From Candidatus Accumulibacter sp. ACC003 (lineage in GTDB: Bacteria > Pseudomonadota > Gammaproteobacteria > Burkholderiales > Rhodocyclaceae): DNA of 64,000 bases. The notes beneath the pieces were generated by a model. That model was not told where the DNA came from. It was given only the letters and a program-made list of their open reading frames with translations, and made no database searches. The stretch covers positions 434,001-498,000 of the forward strand of contig NZ_CAJQTX010000005.1 of the NCBI RefSeq assembly GCF_907163085.1, read 5' to 3'. This document shows positions 39,503 through 48,208 of this stretch, in pieces. The translations under genes and the position numbers were made by a program. Within the stretch, counting starts at the first letter, position 1. The number at the start of each line of letters is the position of its first letter.

Positions 39503-40693
39503 TCAGGCTGGGGCGTTTGCCGAGCCGGCGCCGAGAATGGTTTCGGCGAGCCTGACCCAGTAGCTGACGCCGATCGGCAGAATCTCGTCGTTGAAGTCGT
39601 AGTGCGGGTTGTGCAGCGTGCAGCCGCCGCTGCCGGGACCATTGCCCAGCCAGACGTAGCAGCCCGGTTTTTCGCCAAGCATGTACGCGAAATCCTCGGC
39701 GCCCATCGACGGCAGTTCCTGGTCGCGCAGCTTGTCGGCGCCGAGCAGCTGGCGGACGACGCCGCGACAGACTTCGGTTTCGGCGGCGCTGTTGACCGTC
39801 GGCGGATAGCGATGATCGAAACGCACCGAGATCTGGGCGCCGAAAGCGCTGCCGATGCCGCGGCACAGCCGCTCGACGGCGGCCTCGACCAGCGTCTGCG
39901 TTTCGCCGGTGAAGCAGCGGATGGTGCCGCGCAGGACGGCGTCGTCGGGGATGATGTTCCACGCTTCGCCGCCGTGCATCTGCGTGACGCTGACCACCGC
40001 CGACTCGCAGGGGTGCACGTTGCGGGCGACGACGGTCTGCAGCGCCAGCACCAGTTGGCTGCTGACGAGCAGCGTATCGACGCCCTGATGCGGCATCGCC
40101 GCATGGCAACCCTGGCCGTGTACAAAAATCTCGAAGGCGCAGGTCCCGGCCATCACCGGCCCCGGCATCACCGCCATTTCACCGACCGGGATGCCTGGCC
40201 AGTTGTGCAGGCCGAAGACGGCGTCGACCGGGAACTTTTCGAACAGGCCATCGGCAATCATCACCGCAGCGCCACCCTCGGACTCTTCGGCAGGCTGGAA
40301 GATGAAGTGCACGCTGCCGTCGATATCGAGCTCATCGCGGTGCTCGGCCATGTAGCGCGCAGCGCCGAGCAGGATCGCCGTGTGGCCGTCGTGACCACAC
40401 GCGTGCATCAGGCCGGCGGTCGTCGAGCGGTGCGGGAAGTCGTTCTTTTCCGCCAGCGGCAGCGCATCCATGTCGGCGCGCAGCCCGATCGCCCGCGCAC
40501 CCTTGCCCTTGCGCAGGGTCGCGACGACGCCCGTCCGGGCCAGGCCACGATGCACCTGCAGGCCGCAGTCGCTGAGTTCGCGGGCGACCAGATCGGCGGT
40601 TCGCCGTTCATTGAAGGCGAGCTCGGGGTGGGCGTGAATGTCGCGCCGGATGGCGGCAAGGTCGGCGAGAAAAGGGAGCTTCAAAGGAACCAT
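39503..40693 (-). CDS. M20D family amidohydrolase (hippurate/IAA-amino acid hydrolase-like)
   Basis: 396 residues from the ATG at 40693 (MVPLKLPFLADLAAIRRDIH). Family landmarks: HAHPELAFNE, IGLRADMDALPL, the metal motif LMHACGHDGHTA, FQPAEESEGGAAVMIADGLF, the dimerisation insert FVHGQGCHAAMPHQGVD, and MGAEDFAYMLGEKPG near the end. These enzymes release amino acids from N-acyl conjugates in the cytoplasm; the true substrate is unknown. A longer frame to 40762 lacks support. It is divergent to rapZ. Confidence 0.92.
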   Translation of the reverse strand: MVPLKLPFLADLAAIRRDIHAHPELAFNERRTADLVARELSDCGLQVHRGLARTGVVATLRKGKGARAIGLRADMDALPLAEKNDFPHRSTTAGLMHACGHDGHTAILLGAARYMAEHRDELDIDGSVHFIFQPAEESEGGAAVMIADGLFEKFPVDAVFGLHNWPGIPVGEMAVMPGPVMAGTCAFEIFVHGQGCHAAMPHQGVDTLLVSSQLVLALQTVVARNVHPCESAVVSVTQMHGGEAWNIIPDDAVLRGTIRCFTGETQTLVEAAVERLCRGIGSAFGAQISVRFDHRYPPTVNSAAETEVCRGVVRQLLGADKLRDQELPSMGAEDFAYMLGEKPGCYVWLGNGPGSGGCTLHNPHYDFNDEILPIGVSYWVRLAETILGAGSANAPA

Positions 40694-40779
40694 GATGGGC
40701 TTGCTCTGAAAACTTGGGGTGTTCAGTGTATGCCAGAGTGACTTGCTCGTGGAGGCAGGCATCCGTTATTCTTGCCCGC

Positions 40780-41664
40780 ATGCACCTCGTTATCATCAGC
40801 GGCCTCTCCGGCTCCGGGAAATCGATCGCCCTCAAAGTGCTTGAGGACGCCGATTACTATTGCGTCGACAACCTGCCGTCACCGTTGTTGCAGCAGCTTG
40901 TCGGGCAACTCGATCAGCAGGGTCACCACCAGGTCGGCGTGGTGATCGACAGTCGCAGTGGCGACAGCCTGACGACGCTGCCGCCGCAACTCGACGCGCT
41001 GCGCGACAGCGGCGTCGAACTGCAGATTCTGTTTCTCGACGCGCAGGATGACACGCTGATCAAGCGCTACTCCGAAACGCGCCGCCGACATCCGCTGGCC
41101 AGTGCTCGCCTGACGCTGACCGAAGCGATCAGCGAAGAGCGCGTTCACCTGGCTGGCCTGGCCGCACTCGGTCACCACATGGATACCACCGCGCTCAAGC
41201 CCGGCGCTTTGCGCGAATGGGTCCGGCAGTTTGTCGCCACCGATGCTTTTGCCGATTCCGGGCAGGGCGGCTTGACGCTGCTCTTTGAATCCTTCGGTTT
41301 CAAAAACGGCATCCCCCTCGACGCCGACCTGGTTTTCGACGTCCGTTGTCTCCCCAATCCCTACTATGAACTGAGCCTGCGCTTGCTGACCGGTCTCGAC
41401 GCGCAGGTCATCGCCTTTCTCGAGGCCGAACCCGAAGTGCTGCGCATGCGCGCCGACATTGCCGGCTTCGTGCATGCGTGGTTGCCGGCGTACGTCCGCG
41501 ACAGCCGCAATTACCTGACCGTCGGGATTGGTTGCACGGGTGGCCAGCATCGCTCGGTCTACCTTGCCGAGCGCCTGGGGCGCGAGTTTCGTAGTTGCGC
41601 ACGCGTGCTGGTGCGGCACCGGGAGTTGCCGCCACCGGCGATGGTTGCCATCGGCAGCGCGTAA
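40780..41664 (+). CDS. rapZ: RNase adapter protein RapZ (nucleotide-binding)
   Basis: 294 residues. Walker A is GLSGSGKS (residues 8-15), Walker B-like GVVIDSRSGD, and the C-terminal domain has VFDVRCLPNPYYELSLR and the GIGCTGGQHRSVYLAERLG motif. In E. coli RapZ directs RNase E to the GlmZ small RNA and so controls GlmS; in other bacteria its target differs. Here no PTS genes surround it. The stop shares a base with the following gene. Confidence 0.95.
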   Translation: MHLVIISGLSGSGKSIALKVLEDADYYCVDNLPSPLLQQLVGQLDQQGHHQVGVVIDSRSGDSLTTLPPQLDALRDSGVELQILFLDAQDDTLIKRYSETRRRHPLASARLTLTEAISEERVHLAGLAALGHHMDTTALKPGALREWVRQFVATDAFADSGQGGLTLLFESFGFKNGIPLDADLVFDVRCLPNPYYELSLRLLTGLDAQVIAFLEAEPEVLRMRADIAGFVHAWLPAYVRDSRNYLTVGIGCTGGQHRSVYLAERLGREFRSCARVLVRHRELPPPAMVAIGSA

Positions 41665-42038
41665 TGCGCTGGCTCGGGCTGCTCAAGCCCGGCGATTGGC
41701 TGCTGGTGGCGCTGGGCGTGCTGCTCTGTGCGCTGGCCGTGCCGCTGGCCTGGCAGGCGGGTGTGGCAGAAAAAGCCCTGGTCCGTCGTGGCGGCGAGTT
41801 GTTCGCCGAACTCGACCTGTCGCGCAATCGCCGGCTCGAAGTTCCCGGTCCGCTTGGCGCGACGACGGTGGTGGTGGACAAAGGTCGCGTCCGCGTCGCA
41901 TCCGATCCGGGTCCTCGCCAATACTGCGTCCGCCAGGGTTGGCTGGCACGTCCCGGCGAAATCGCCATCTGCGCTCCCAACCAGGTCAGCGTCGAGGTCC
42001 GCGGGAGCAGGAGCACCTACGACTCGCTGGCGTATTGA
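41664..42038 (+). CDS. NusG domain II-containing membrane-anchored protein
   Basis: 124 residues. ATG at 41664 overlaps the rapZ stop (TAATG). One N-terminal membrane helix (GDWLLVALGVLLCALAVPLAW) precedes an external domain with RQYCVRQGWLARPGEIAICAPNQVSVEV, the conserved cysteine pair and CAPN motif of the NusG_II (DUF1312) family. Function unknown. The ahcY promoter overlaps its stop codon. Confidence 0.8.
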   Translation: MRWLGLLKPGDWLLVALGVLLCALAVPLAWQAGVAEKALVRRGGELFAELDLSRNRRLEVPGPLGATTVVVDKGRVRVASDPGPRQYCVRQGWLARPGEIAICAPNQVSVEVRGSRSTYDSLAY

Positions 42039-42064
42039 GGCGATCGCCGGAGTCAGGGTATAAT
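42035..42064 (+). promoter_or_regulatory. Promoter of the SAH riboswitch-ahcY transcript
   Basis: TTGAGG (42035-42040), an 18-bp spacer and a perfect TATAAT (42059-42064). The start of transcription should fall near 42071, just before the aptamer. Confidence 0.8.
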
Positions 42065-42073
42065 CGCCGCTCA

Positions 42074-42140
42074 ATCCGAGGGGCGCTGCAGGGCTGTCGA
42101 TCGACAGTTTCAGGCTCGGATTCATCAAACGGCGCTCATC
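42074..42140 (+). promoter_or_regulatory. SAH (S-adenosylhomocysteine) riboswitch aptamer
   Basis: The conserved strands of the SAH aptamer are present in order: CCGAGGGGCGCTGC (from 42076), a variable hairpin CTGTCGATCGACAG, CAGGCTCGGA, then ACGGCGCTCATC. CCGAG pairs with CTCGG, and the GCGC-containing strands can form the pseudoknot. It precedes ahcY, the canonical target: SAH accumulation turns on its own hydrolase. Confidence 0.93.
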
Positions 42141-42181
42141 CAACCAACCCATGCCAGGCATGGGAAGATGGGTGGGCCCAG

Positions 42182-42240
42182 GCTGAAGTCCTTCAGCAGG
42201 CGCACACGGCTTCCCGTCCTGGCCAAAGTTCTGAAGGAGC
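42182..42240 (+). promoter_or_regulatory. Likely expression platform masking the ahcY ribosome site
   Basis: The ribosome site lies in CTGAAGGAGC (42231-42240). TCCTTCAG at 42189-42196 is exactly complementary to CTGAAGGA at 42231-42238. The same strand can instead pair with GCTGAAG at 42182-42188. The two pairings exclude each other, which is a three-strand switch for translation. Pairing is seen; coupling to the aptamer is inferred. A CCCATGCCAGGCATGGG hairpin (42148-42164) lies between. Confidence 0.6.
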
Positions 42241-42245
42241 CTACC

Positions 42246-43658
42246 GTGCTGGATACTAGCCACCAAACTCAAGATTACGTCGTTGCCGACCTTGCCCTCG
42301 CCGACTGGGGCCGCAAGGAAATTCGCATCGCCGAAACCGAAATGCCCGGGCTGCTGGCGATTCGCGACGAATTCGCCGCCAGCAAGCCACTGCAGGGAGC
42401 GCGCATCACCGGCTCACTGCACATGACCATCCAGACCGCCGTGTTGATCGAGACGCTGACCGCGCTCGGTGCCGACGTACGCTGGGCGTCGTGCAACATC
42501 TTCTCGACGCAGGACCACGCAGCCGCGGCGATCGCCGCGTCGGGAACGCCGGTTTTCGCCGTCAAGGGCGAGTCGCTGGCCGCGTACTGGGATTACACGC
42601 ACCGCATTTTCGACTGGCCCGACGGCGGCTACAGCAACATGATCCTAGACGATGGCGGTGACGCGACGCTGCTCCTGCACCTTGGCGCCAAAGCCGAAAG
42701 CGATCCCTCGGTGCTCGCCAAGCCGACGTCGGAAGAGGAAACGCTGCTGTTCGCGGCGATCAAGGCCAAGCTGGCCAGCGATCCCGGCTGGTACTCGGTG
42801 CGGCTGGCGGCGGTCAAGGGCGTCACCGAAGAAACGACGACCGGCGTCCATCGCCTCTATCAGATGCACGCCAGAGGCGAGCTCAAGTTCCCGGCGATCA
42901 ACGTCAACGACTCGGTCACCAAGTCCAAGTTCGACAACCTCTATGGCTGCCGCGAGTCGCTGGTCGACGGTATCAAGCGCGCCACCGACGTGATGATCGC
43001 CGGCAAGGTCGCCTTGATCGCCGGTTACGGCGACGTCGGCAAGGGGTCGGCGCAAGCGATGCGTGCGCTCTCGGCACAGGTCTGGGTCACCGAGGTCGAT
43101 CCGATCTGCGCGCTGCAGGCGGCGATGGAAGGCTACCGCGTCGTGACCATGGAGTACGCGGCCGACAAAGCTGACATTTTCGTCACCTGCACCGGCAACT
43201 ACCACGTCATCGACCATGACCACATGGCGAAGATGAAGGATCAGGCGATCGTCTGCAACATCGGGCACTTCGACAACGAAATCGACGTCGCCTCGGTCGA
43301 GGGCTACGCCTGGGAAGAGATCAAGCCGCAGGTCGATCACGTGATCTTCCCCGACGGCAAGCGGATCATCCTGCTGGCCAAGGGTCGCCTGGTCAACCTG
43401 GGTTGCGGCACCGGGCACCCGTCGTACGTGATGAGTTCGTCGTTCGCCAACCAGACCATCGCCCAGATCGAATTGTTCACGCGCACCGTCGATTACCCGA
43501 TCGGCGTCTATACGCTGCCCAAACATCTCGACGAGAAGGTCGCCCGTCTGCAGCTCAAGAAGCTCAACTCGCAGCTCAGCGAACTCTCTGACGCGCAAGC
43601 GGCTTACATCGGCGTCCCGAAAGAGGGCCCGTACAAGCCCGAGCACTATCGCTACTGA
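42246..43658 (+). CDS. ahcY: Adenosylhomocysteinase (SAH hydrolase)
   Basis: Splits S-adenosylhomocysteine to homocysteine and adenosine, relieving inhibition of methyltransferases. GTG start at 42246 behind GAAGGAGCC gives 470 residues beginning [19 protein letters not shown]. Substrate-binding segments [16 protein letters not shown] and [20 protein letters not shown] and the NAD motif [16 protein letters not shown] are present, and the C-terminus KPEHYRY is typical. Control by the upstream SAH riboswitch is expected. metF follows after one small gene. Confidence 0.98.
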   Translation: MLDTSHQTQDYVVADLALADWGRKEIRIAETEMPGLLAIRDEFAASKPLQGARITGSLHMTIQTAVLIETLTALGADVRWASCNIFSTQDHAAAAIAASGTPVFAVKGESLAAYWDYTHRIFDWPDGGYSNMILDDGGDATLLLHLGAKAESDPSVLAKPTSEEETLLFAAIKAKLASDPGWYSVRLAAVKGVTEETTTGVHRLYQMHARGELKFPAINVNDSVTKSKFDNLYGCRESLVDGIKRATDVMIAGKVALIAGYGDVGKGSAQAMRALSAQVWVTEVDPICALQAAMEGYRVVTMEYAADKADIFVTCTGNYHVIDHDHMAKMKDQAIVCNIGHFDNEIDVASVEGYAWEEIKPQVDHVIFPDGKRIILLAKGRLVNLGCGTGHPSYVMSSSFANQTIAQIELFTRTVDYPIGVYTLPKHLDEKVARLQLKKLNSQLSELSDAQAAYIGVPKEGPYKPEHYRY

Positions 43659-43678
43659 TGCCGTGACCGGGGGTCGTG

Positions 43679-44035
43679 ATGCGGCTGATTGTTCTCTGGC
43701 TACTCAACGCCTGCGCGCTGCTCGCCGTCGCCTACCTGATGCCGGCCTCGATAGCGGTCGCGTCATTCAGCGCGGCAATGGTCGCGGCGCTGCTGTTGGG
43801 GCTGGTGAACGCCGTCTTGCGACCCGTGTTGCTGCTGCTGACCCTGCCGGTCACGCTGCTGACGCTGGGACTCTTTCTCTTCGTCCTGAATGGCCTGATG
43901 TTCTGGCTGGCGGGTTCGCTGCTCGAGGGTTTCGTCGTCAGCGGCTTCTGGCCAGGGGTCTTTGGCGCCATTCTGTACAGCGTTTTCTCGTCGCTACTTT
44001 CCTCACTGTTGGCCGAACGCAAAGGCCAGAAATAG
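43679..44035 (+). CDS. Small membrane protein, phage holin/DUF360-like family
   Basis: 118 residues with four hydrophobic segments (LIVLWLLNACALLAVAYLM; MVAALLLGLVNAVLRPVLLL; LTLGLFLFVLNGLMFWLAG; PGVFGAILYSVFSSLLSSLL). The NAVLRP motif after helix 2 is characteristic of this mycobacterial-type four-helix family. An adjacent GTG at 43676 is an alternative start. Despite the family name nothing suggests a phage here; it sits between ahcY and metF in one direction and is frequently found so in betaproteobacteria. Confidence 0.8.
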   Translation: MRLIVLWLLNACALLAVAYLMPASIAVASFSAAMVAALLLGLVNAVLRPVLLLLTLPVTLLTLGLFLFVLNGLMFWLAGSLLEGFVVSGFWPGVFGAILYSVFSSLLSSLLAERKGQK

Positions 44036-44042
44036 TCCCCTC

Positions 44043-44882
44043 ATGACCCACCACAATCCCAGCTTCAGCCTGGAGCTGTTTCCACCGCAGACGCCCGAGG
44101 GTGCGGCCAAGCTGCGCGCCGCGCGCGCGCGCATGGCGCTGCTCAAGCCCAAGTTCTTTTCGGTGACCTTTGGCGCTGGCGGTTCGACGCGTGACCGTAC
44201 GCTCGAAACGGTGCTCGAAATCCAGCGCGAGGGCCACCAGGCGGCGCCACACCTGTCGTGCATCGGATCGACGCGCGAGAGCATTCGCAGCATCCTCGAA
44301 CAGTATCGTGCGCACGACATCCGGCACCTCGTCGCCTTGCGTGGTGACCTGCCGTCGGGGATGGCCAGAGCCGGCACCTTCCGCTACGCCAACGAGCTGG
44401 TCGAGTTCATCCGTGCCGAGACCGGCGACTGGTTCAACATCGAGGTCGCCGCCTACCCCGAATACCACCCGCAAGCGAAGAGCACGCACGACGATCTGCT
44501 GGCGCTCAAACGCAAGCTCGACGCCGGCGCCAATTCGGCGATCACCCAGTATTTCTACAACTTCGACGCCTACGCACACTTCGTCGATCAGTGCCAGGCA
44601 ATCGGCATCGACGTGCCGATCGTGCCGGGGATCATGCCGATCGGCAGCTACAGCAGCCTGGCGCGCTTCTCGGACAACTGCGGCGCCGAAATACCGCGCT
44701 GGATGCGCAAGAGGCTGGAAGGCTACGGCGACGACAGTGCGTCGATCCGCGCTTTCGGTCTCGACGTGGTGACCGCGCTATGCGAAAAGCTGCTGGCCGG
44801 CGGCGCGCCGGGCCTGCACTTCTACACTCTCAACCAGGACGCGTTGACCAGCACCATATGGCAGCGTCTCCGACTTTCATAG
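44043..44882 (+). CDS. metF: 5,10-methylenetetrahydrofolate reductase
   Basis: FAD-dependent enzyme that makes 5-methyl-THF for MetH. ATG at 44043 gives 279 residues (MTHHNPSFSLELFPPQTPEG), the expected length. Key segments are FSLELFPPQT with the catalytic Glu, FFSVTFGAGGSTRDRTLE, HLVALRGDLPSG and ITQYFYNFDAYAHFVDQC. It is seven bases after the membrane-protein gene and therefore likely co-transcribed with ahcY, under SAH control. Confidence 0.97.
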   Translation: MTHHNPSFSLELFPPQTPEGAAKLRAARARMALLKPKFFSVTFGAGGSTRDRTLETVLEIQREGHQAAPHLSCIGSTRESIRSILEQYRAHDIRHLVALRGDLPSGMARAGTFRYANELVEFIRAETGDWFNIEVAAYPEYHPQAKSTHDDLLALKRKLDAGANSAITQYFYNFDAYAHFVDQCQAIGIDVPIVPGIMPIGSYSSLARFSDNCGAEIPRWMRKRLEGYGDDSASIRAFGLDVVTALCEKLLAGGAPGLHFYTLNQDALTSTIWQRLRLS

Positions 44883-44892
44883 GCTCAATGAC

Positions 44893-45243
44893 ATGGCTGA
44901 ACGCGAGCTACCGGTAATCGTGCGCTACGCCCTCGAACTTTTTGCGTCGCTGGGCGCCTTGCGCGTCAGGGCGATGTTCGGCGGCTGGGGAATTTACTGC
45001 GACGACGTCTTCTTTGCGATCGTCGCCAAAGACGTCCTCTACCTCAAAGCCGACGCCCAGAGCGCGGCAACCTTCGAAGCCGTTGGCGGCGAGCCGCTGC
45101 GCATCAGCTACAAGGATGGTCGCAACGAGACCATGAACTACTGGACGGTACCCGAGGAGGCGATGGAAAGCGCGCAGGAGATGCTGCCCTGGGCGCGCGC
45201 CGCGCTGGCCGCGGCGGCGCGCGCTCCGCAGAAAAAGAAGTAA
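44893..45243 (+). CDS. TfoX/Sxy N-terminal domain protein
   Basis: 116 residues: VRYALELFASLGALRVRAMFGGWGIYCDDVFFAIVAKDVLYLKAD matches the TfoX N-terminal domain. The C-terminal competence domain of full Sxy is absent; such stand-alone versions are common and of unknown function. The tail AAAARAPQKKK is basic. It starts 10 bases after metF. Confidence 0.85.
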   Translation: MAERELPVIVRYALELFASLGALRVRAMFGGWGIYCDDVFFAIVAKDVLYLKADAQSAATFEAVGGEPLRISYKDGRNETMNYWTVPEEAMESAQEMLPWARAALAAAARAPQKKK

Positions 45244-45394
45244 CTGATCCGGCCGGGCGGAAAGTGGTGAGCGGGTCCTTGTGCGGGGACTCCCCATTCA
45301 CCCTCCGGCCGGGCTAGAATTGCGCCGTTTCCGGTCACGGCCGCTCGCGCCGCGGCAGCGGCGAGAGTCAGCGGCAATCACCCGACGAGGACGC

Positions 45395-45673
45395 ATGAAG
45401 GACTACTACGCCGTGCTGGGCGTGGCCAGCGATATTTCCGGCGCCGAGCTGAAGCAGGCGTATCGCCGGAAAGCCGCGCAGCTGCACCCTGACCGCAACG
45501 CGGCGGTCGACGCCGCCGACCGCTTCCGCGACATTCAGGAAGCGTATGAAACGCTCGCCGACGTCAATAGACGACACGATTACGACGAGAATCGACGCCG
45601 CAACCTGCTCGACAAGCCGCTGGAAACAGCGCGCGAGATCTGGAAAACCTATCTGGAAGGAGTATTGCCTTGA
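45395..45673 (+). CDS. Stand-alone J-domain (DnaJ-like) protein
   Basis: 92 residues, almost all J-domain: [34 protein letters not shown] with the essential HPD motif, then [25 protein letters not shown]. No Gly/Phe or zinc-finger region follows, so it should recruit Hsp70 to a specific partner rather than act as a general DnaJ. A TAGAAT box at 45315-45320 is a possible -10. Its stop overlaps the next gene, and three unknown genes follow: the likely clients. Confidence 0.92.
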   Translation: MKDYYAVLGVASDISGAELKQAYRRKAAQLHPDRNAAVDAADRFRDIQEAYETLADVNRRHDYDENRRRNLLDKPLETAREIWKTYLEGVLP

Positions 45674-46221
45674 GGCTGTCGCCGTTCTTTGAAGAGCTCG
45701 ACTCCGCTTATGCGGCCGAGCTCGATGACCTGATGACCGACTCCGCCGGAAAAGATGTCCTGGCGAAACGACTGCGGCTGAAGCGCAGCCAGGTCCCCGA
45801 ACTGCTGGTGATGATCGAGTGCAATCCGGAAATGGTTGCCGTCGCCTTCCACGGCGGCATGCAATTTGCCCGGCCGGAAGTAATGATCGACCTGCTCGCG
45901 CAGGATCCCGAAGATCTGCCGGAGTGGGCGACGGTACTCGAATCGGTGCACCTGGAACCGTGGGCCGCCGAGTTGGCCAAGGTGGTTCTCACGGACGCCA
46001 ACGGCGAACGCTTCCTGGTCGTTACCGCTTGTCTGGAGTACCTGCACGGCCGTGCCGGCGCGTCGCCGGAAAGCGGCGAGCGGCGGCAGCGCGACGACCA
46101 CGGCGATGAAGATTTCGACGCCGATGTTGACGGCGACGACGTCGATCTCGAAGAAGCCGGCGCCGACTGGCTCGCCGAGCAGGGTTTTGACCGCAAAGAC
46201 CGTAATTCCGGAGATAACTGA
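45670..46221 (+). CDS. Unknown acidic protein, J-domain cluster gene 2
   Basis: 183 residues from a TTG at 45670 that overlaps the J-domain stop; GGAAGGAG (45654-45661) supports it. The N-terminal 130 residues look like a compact mixed fold ([43 protein letters not shown]). The last 50 are extremely acidic ([20 protein letters not shown]). I recognise no family. It overlaps the next gene by one base (TGATG). Confidence 0.75.
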   Translation: MRLSPFFEELDSAYAAELDDLMTDSAGKDVLAKRLRLKRSQVPELLVMIECNPEMVAVAFHGGMQFARPEVMIDLLAQDPEDLPEWATVLESVHLEPWAAELAKVVLTDANGERFLVVTACLEYLHGRAGASPESGERRQRDDHGDEDFDADVDGDDVDLEEAGADWLAEQGFDRKDRNSGDN

Positions 46222-46946
46222 TGAGCCGTTCGGTCCTCGTGAAAGCAGAGAAACTGATCAGCCTTGGCGACATCGTTGGCGCCGAAGCCGCGTTGACCTC
46301 GCTGGTCGAGAGCGACGGCGACGGCGCTCTGGTCGTCGCCCTTGAAGATTTCGCGGCCAAAGACCTGCTGGCGATCCTCCGTGACTTCGATTCGTCGAAG
46401 GAGTCGGTGGTCGGCCTGCTGGTCTCGCCGACGCAGTTCGCCCGGGCGATCATCCTCGAGCGGCGCTACGGCGACGCCAGTCACGAGCGTCTGCAGGCGA
46501 CGATCAACGCGGTCGTCTTCCGCGCCGATAGCGACCCCGGCGAGTTTATCGAGGCCATCGGTGCCGTCGACGGCGGTTGCGAAACGCTCGCCGATTACCT
46601 CAGCGAACGCGCCGAAATCGTCGAGCATTTCTTCCGGACCGGGACTTTTGGCTATTTCGACGACGGCGACGAAGCCGCCGCCGAGTTGAGCGACGACGAG
46701 CGGCTCGATGAGCTCGCCGACCCCGACGCCAATCGCCCCTTCCTCAGCCAAAGCGAGGTCAGCGATCAGGACTGGATGCAAATGACCTGGACGCTGCGCT
46801 ATGAGCATCCGGAGATCTTCCGTGACGTCCTGATGATCTTGCGGGCACGCGCCCGGGCGGCGGAACCCGACGAGGAAGAAACGCCTGTTCGCGCCAACGA
46901 GCAGCGCCGACCGCCGGGTGAGCCCGAAGAAGAGTCGGCGCTGTAG
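46221..46946 (+). CDS. Unknown acidic protein, J-domain cluster gene 3
   Basis: 241 residues, predicted mostly helical: KAEKLISLGDIVGAEAALTSLVESDGD, ALEDFAAKDLLAILRDFDSSKESVVGLLVSP and similar, with an acidic second half. No signal peptide, membrane segment or named domain is evident. The start overlaps the preceding stop, so gene 2 and gene 3 products are probably made in step. Confidence 0.75.
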   Translation: MSRSVLVKAEKLISLGDIVGAEAALTSLVESDGDGALVVALEDFAAKDLLAILRDFDSSKESVVGLLVSPTQFARAIILERRYGDASHERLQATINAVVFRADSDPGEFIEAIGAVDGGCETLADYLSERAEIVEHFFRTGTFGYFDDGDEAAAELSDDERLDELADPDANRPFLSQSEVSDQDWMQMTWTLRYEHPEIFRDVLMILRARARAAEPDEEETPVRANEQRRPPGEPEEESAL

Positions 46947-47008
46947 ATCGTCGATCACGGCCCAAATTGTTAGCGACCCGACTTTCGCGTCAAGACAGCC
47001 CAGCCCCC

Positions 47009-48208
47009 ATGGCCGATGAACTTCGCCAGCTTGCCGTTTTCGACGATCGGCCATTTTTCGAGAGAGCGTTCGCTTGTGGCGTGCGCAGCGGCGTCCTTGA
47101 CGACGAAATCATCGCCAACATCGTCACCGACGGCGCCAAGGGAATGGTGCAGATCGCCGAATACTTCGGCACCCAGTACCTGCGGCCGAATATCGACGAG
47201 GCGCGCGCCCGGATCGTCGCTCTGGTCAGCCTGTTCCTCGAAGAATACAGTGGCGGTGACGTCGAAAAAGCGACACGGTCGCTGCGTGACAACAGCTTTC
47301 TGTCGCATTCACGTGGTGGCTCGGAGCTCCTCAAGAAGCTCTGGGCGATGCCCGAGGACACTTCCTTCGGCATCCTCGTCAACCAGTCGCAGAAGTCCTT
47401 TCTGGCCGACTGGTCGCTGAAGAGCCACGCCGAGTACCGGCAGGCTCTTGAACAGCGGCAAGCGGATCAACTGACGGTTTCTGCCGCGCTGTGGTTTGCC
47501 GACGGCCTCGGGTTGCCGCCTGCCGAGATTTCGACCGTCGCCGTCGAGTCGATCATCCGTACCGCGATGCTGCTGCATTTGAGCGGCAGCGCCGCTGTTT
47601 CGCTACCCAATCCTGCCGACTTCGTCGCCATCGTTGAAACAATCCGCAAGAAGGGTGTCGCCGGCACCGGCCGCAAGCGCATCGCCAAGGTCTTCGAGGC
47701 GCTGCCGCCGGCCTACCACGAAGTCGCCACGCGCGAACTGAGAAAAGTCGAAAGCGAGGACCTGCCGAAGATTCTCGACCGCTCGCAGGCGCTGAACGCG
47801 CTCATCCCGGTGCTCGAGCCACTGTACTTCCTGCGCGATTTCGGCCCCGAGGACGCCAGTCTGTTCGACACCGCGGTGTCGGCCGACTGGCAGAAGATTA
47901 CCGGCGGGAAGATCGACGACAACTCGTTGCTGACGATCTTCGTCTGCCTCGCCGCCGCGACGCCAGCAAAACCGGCGTTGAGCAAAGCGGCGGCGCGCGC
48001 CGTGATCCGCAAGGTGCGCGCCGACGGGCTGCAGCGTCAACCGGTACTTTCCTTCATCCAGGCCTTCGCACCCCACCATCTGCAAGCCGACCTGGCGGCG
48101 CTGTGGGACGAAGTATTCGCGGAAGCCGAGGACGCGCTGACGGACCCGGCCGATACCTCGCTTGACGCGGCGCTGGCCTTCCTCAAGGAAAATTGCATCG
48201 TCCGCTAG
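47009..48208 (+). CDS. Unknown helical protein, J-domain cluster gene 4
   Basis: 399 residues from the ATG at 47009 (MADELRQLAVFDDRPFFERAF), 62 bases after gene 3. It appears wholly helical and soluble, without a recognisable motif. Its TAG stop (48206-48208) contains the TA target of the following IS630 element, and because the element begins with G the stop is unchanged. Confidence 0.75.
   Translation: MADELRQLAVFDDRPFFERAFACGVRSGVLDDEIIANIVTDGAKGMVQIAEYFGTQYLRPNIDEARARIVALVSLFLEEYSGGDVEKATRSLRDNSFLSHSRGGSELLKKLWAMPEDTSFGILVNQSQKSFLADWSLKSHAEYRQALEQRQADQLTVSAALWFADGLGLPPAEISTVAVESIIRTAMLLHLSGSAAVSLPNPADFVAIVETIRKKGVAGTGRKRIAKVFEALPPAYHEVATRELRKVESEDLPKILDRSQALNALIPVLEPLYFLRDFGPEDASLFDTAVSADWQKITGGKIDDNSLLTIFVCLAAATPAKPALSKAAARAVIRKVRADGLQRQPVLSFIQAFAPHHLQADLAALWDEVFAEAEDALTDPADTSLDAALAFLKENCIVR

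Noticed and set aside
39211..39555. Small plus-strand open frame containing VPPVGIEPT
   Set aside because: This is the well-known translation of the complement of a tRNA gene; the tRNA on the minus strand explains it.
42645..43646. Minus-strand open frame of 333 codons opposite ahcY
   Set aside because: Shadow of the ahcY codon pattern; no motif and no ribosome site.
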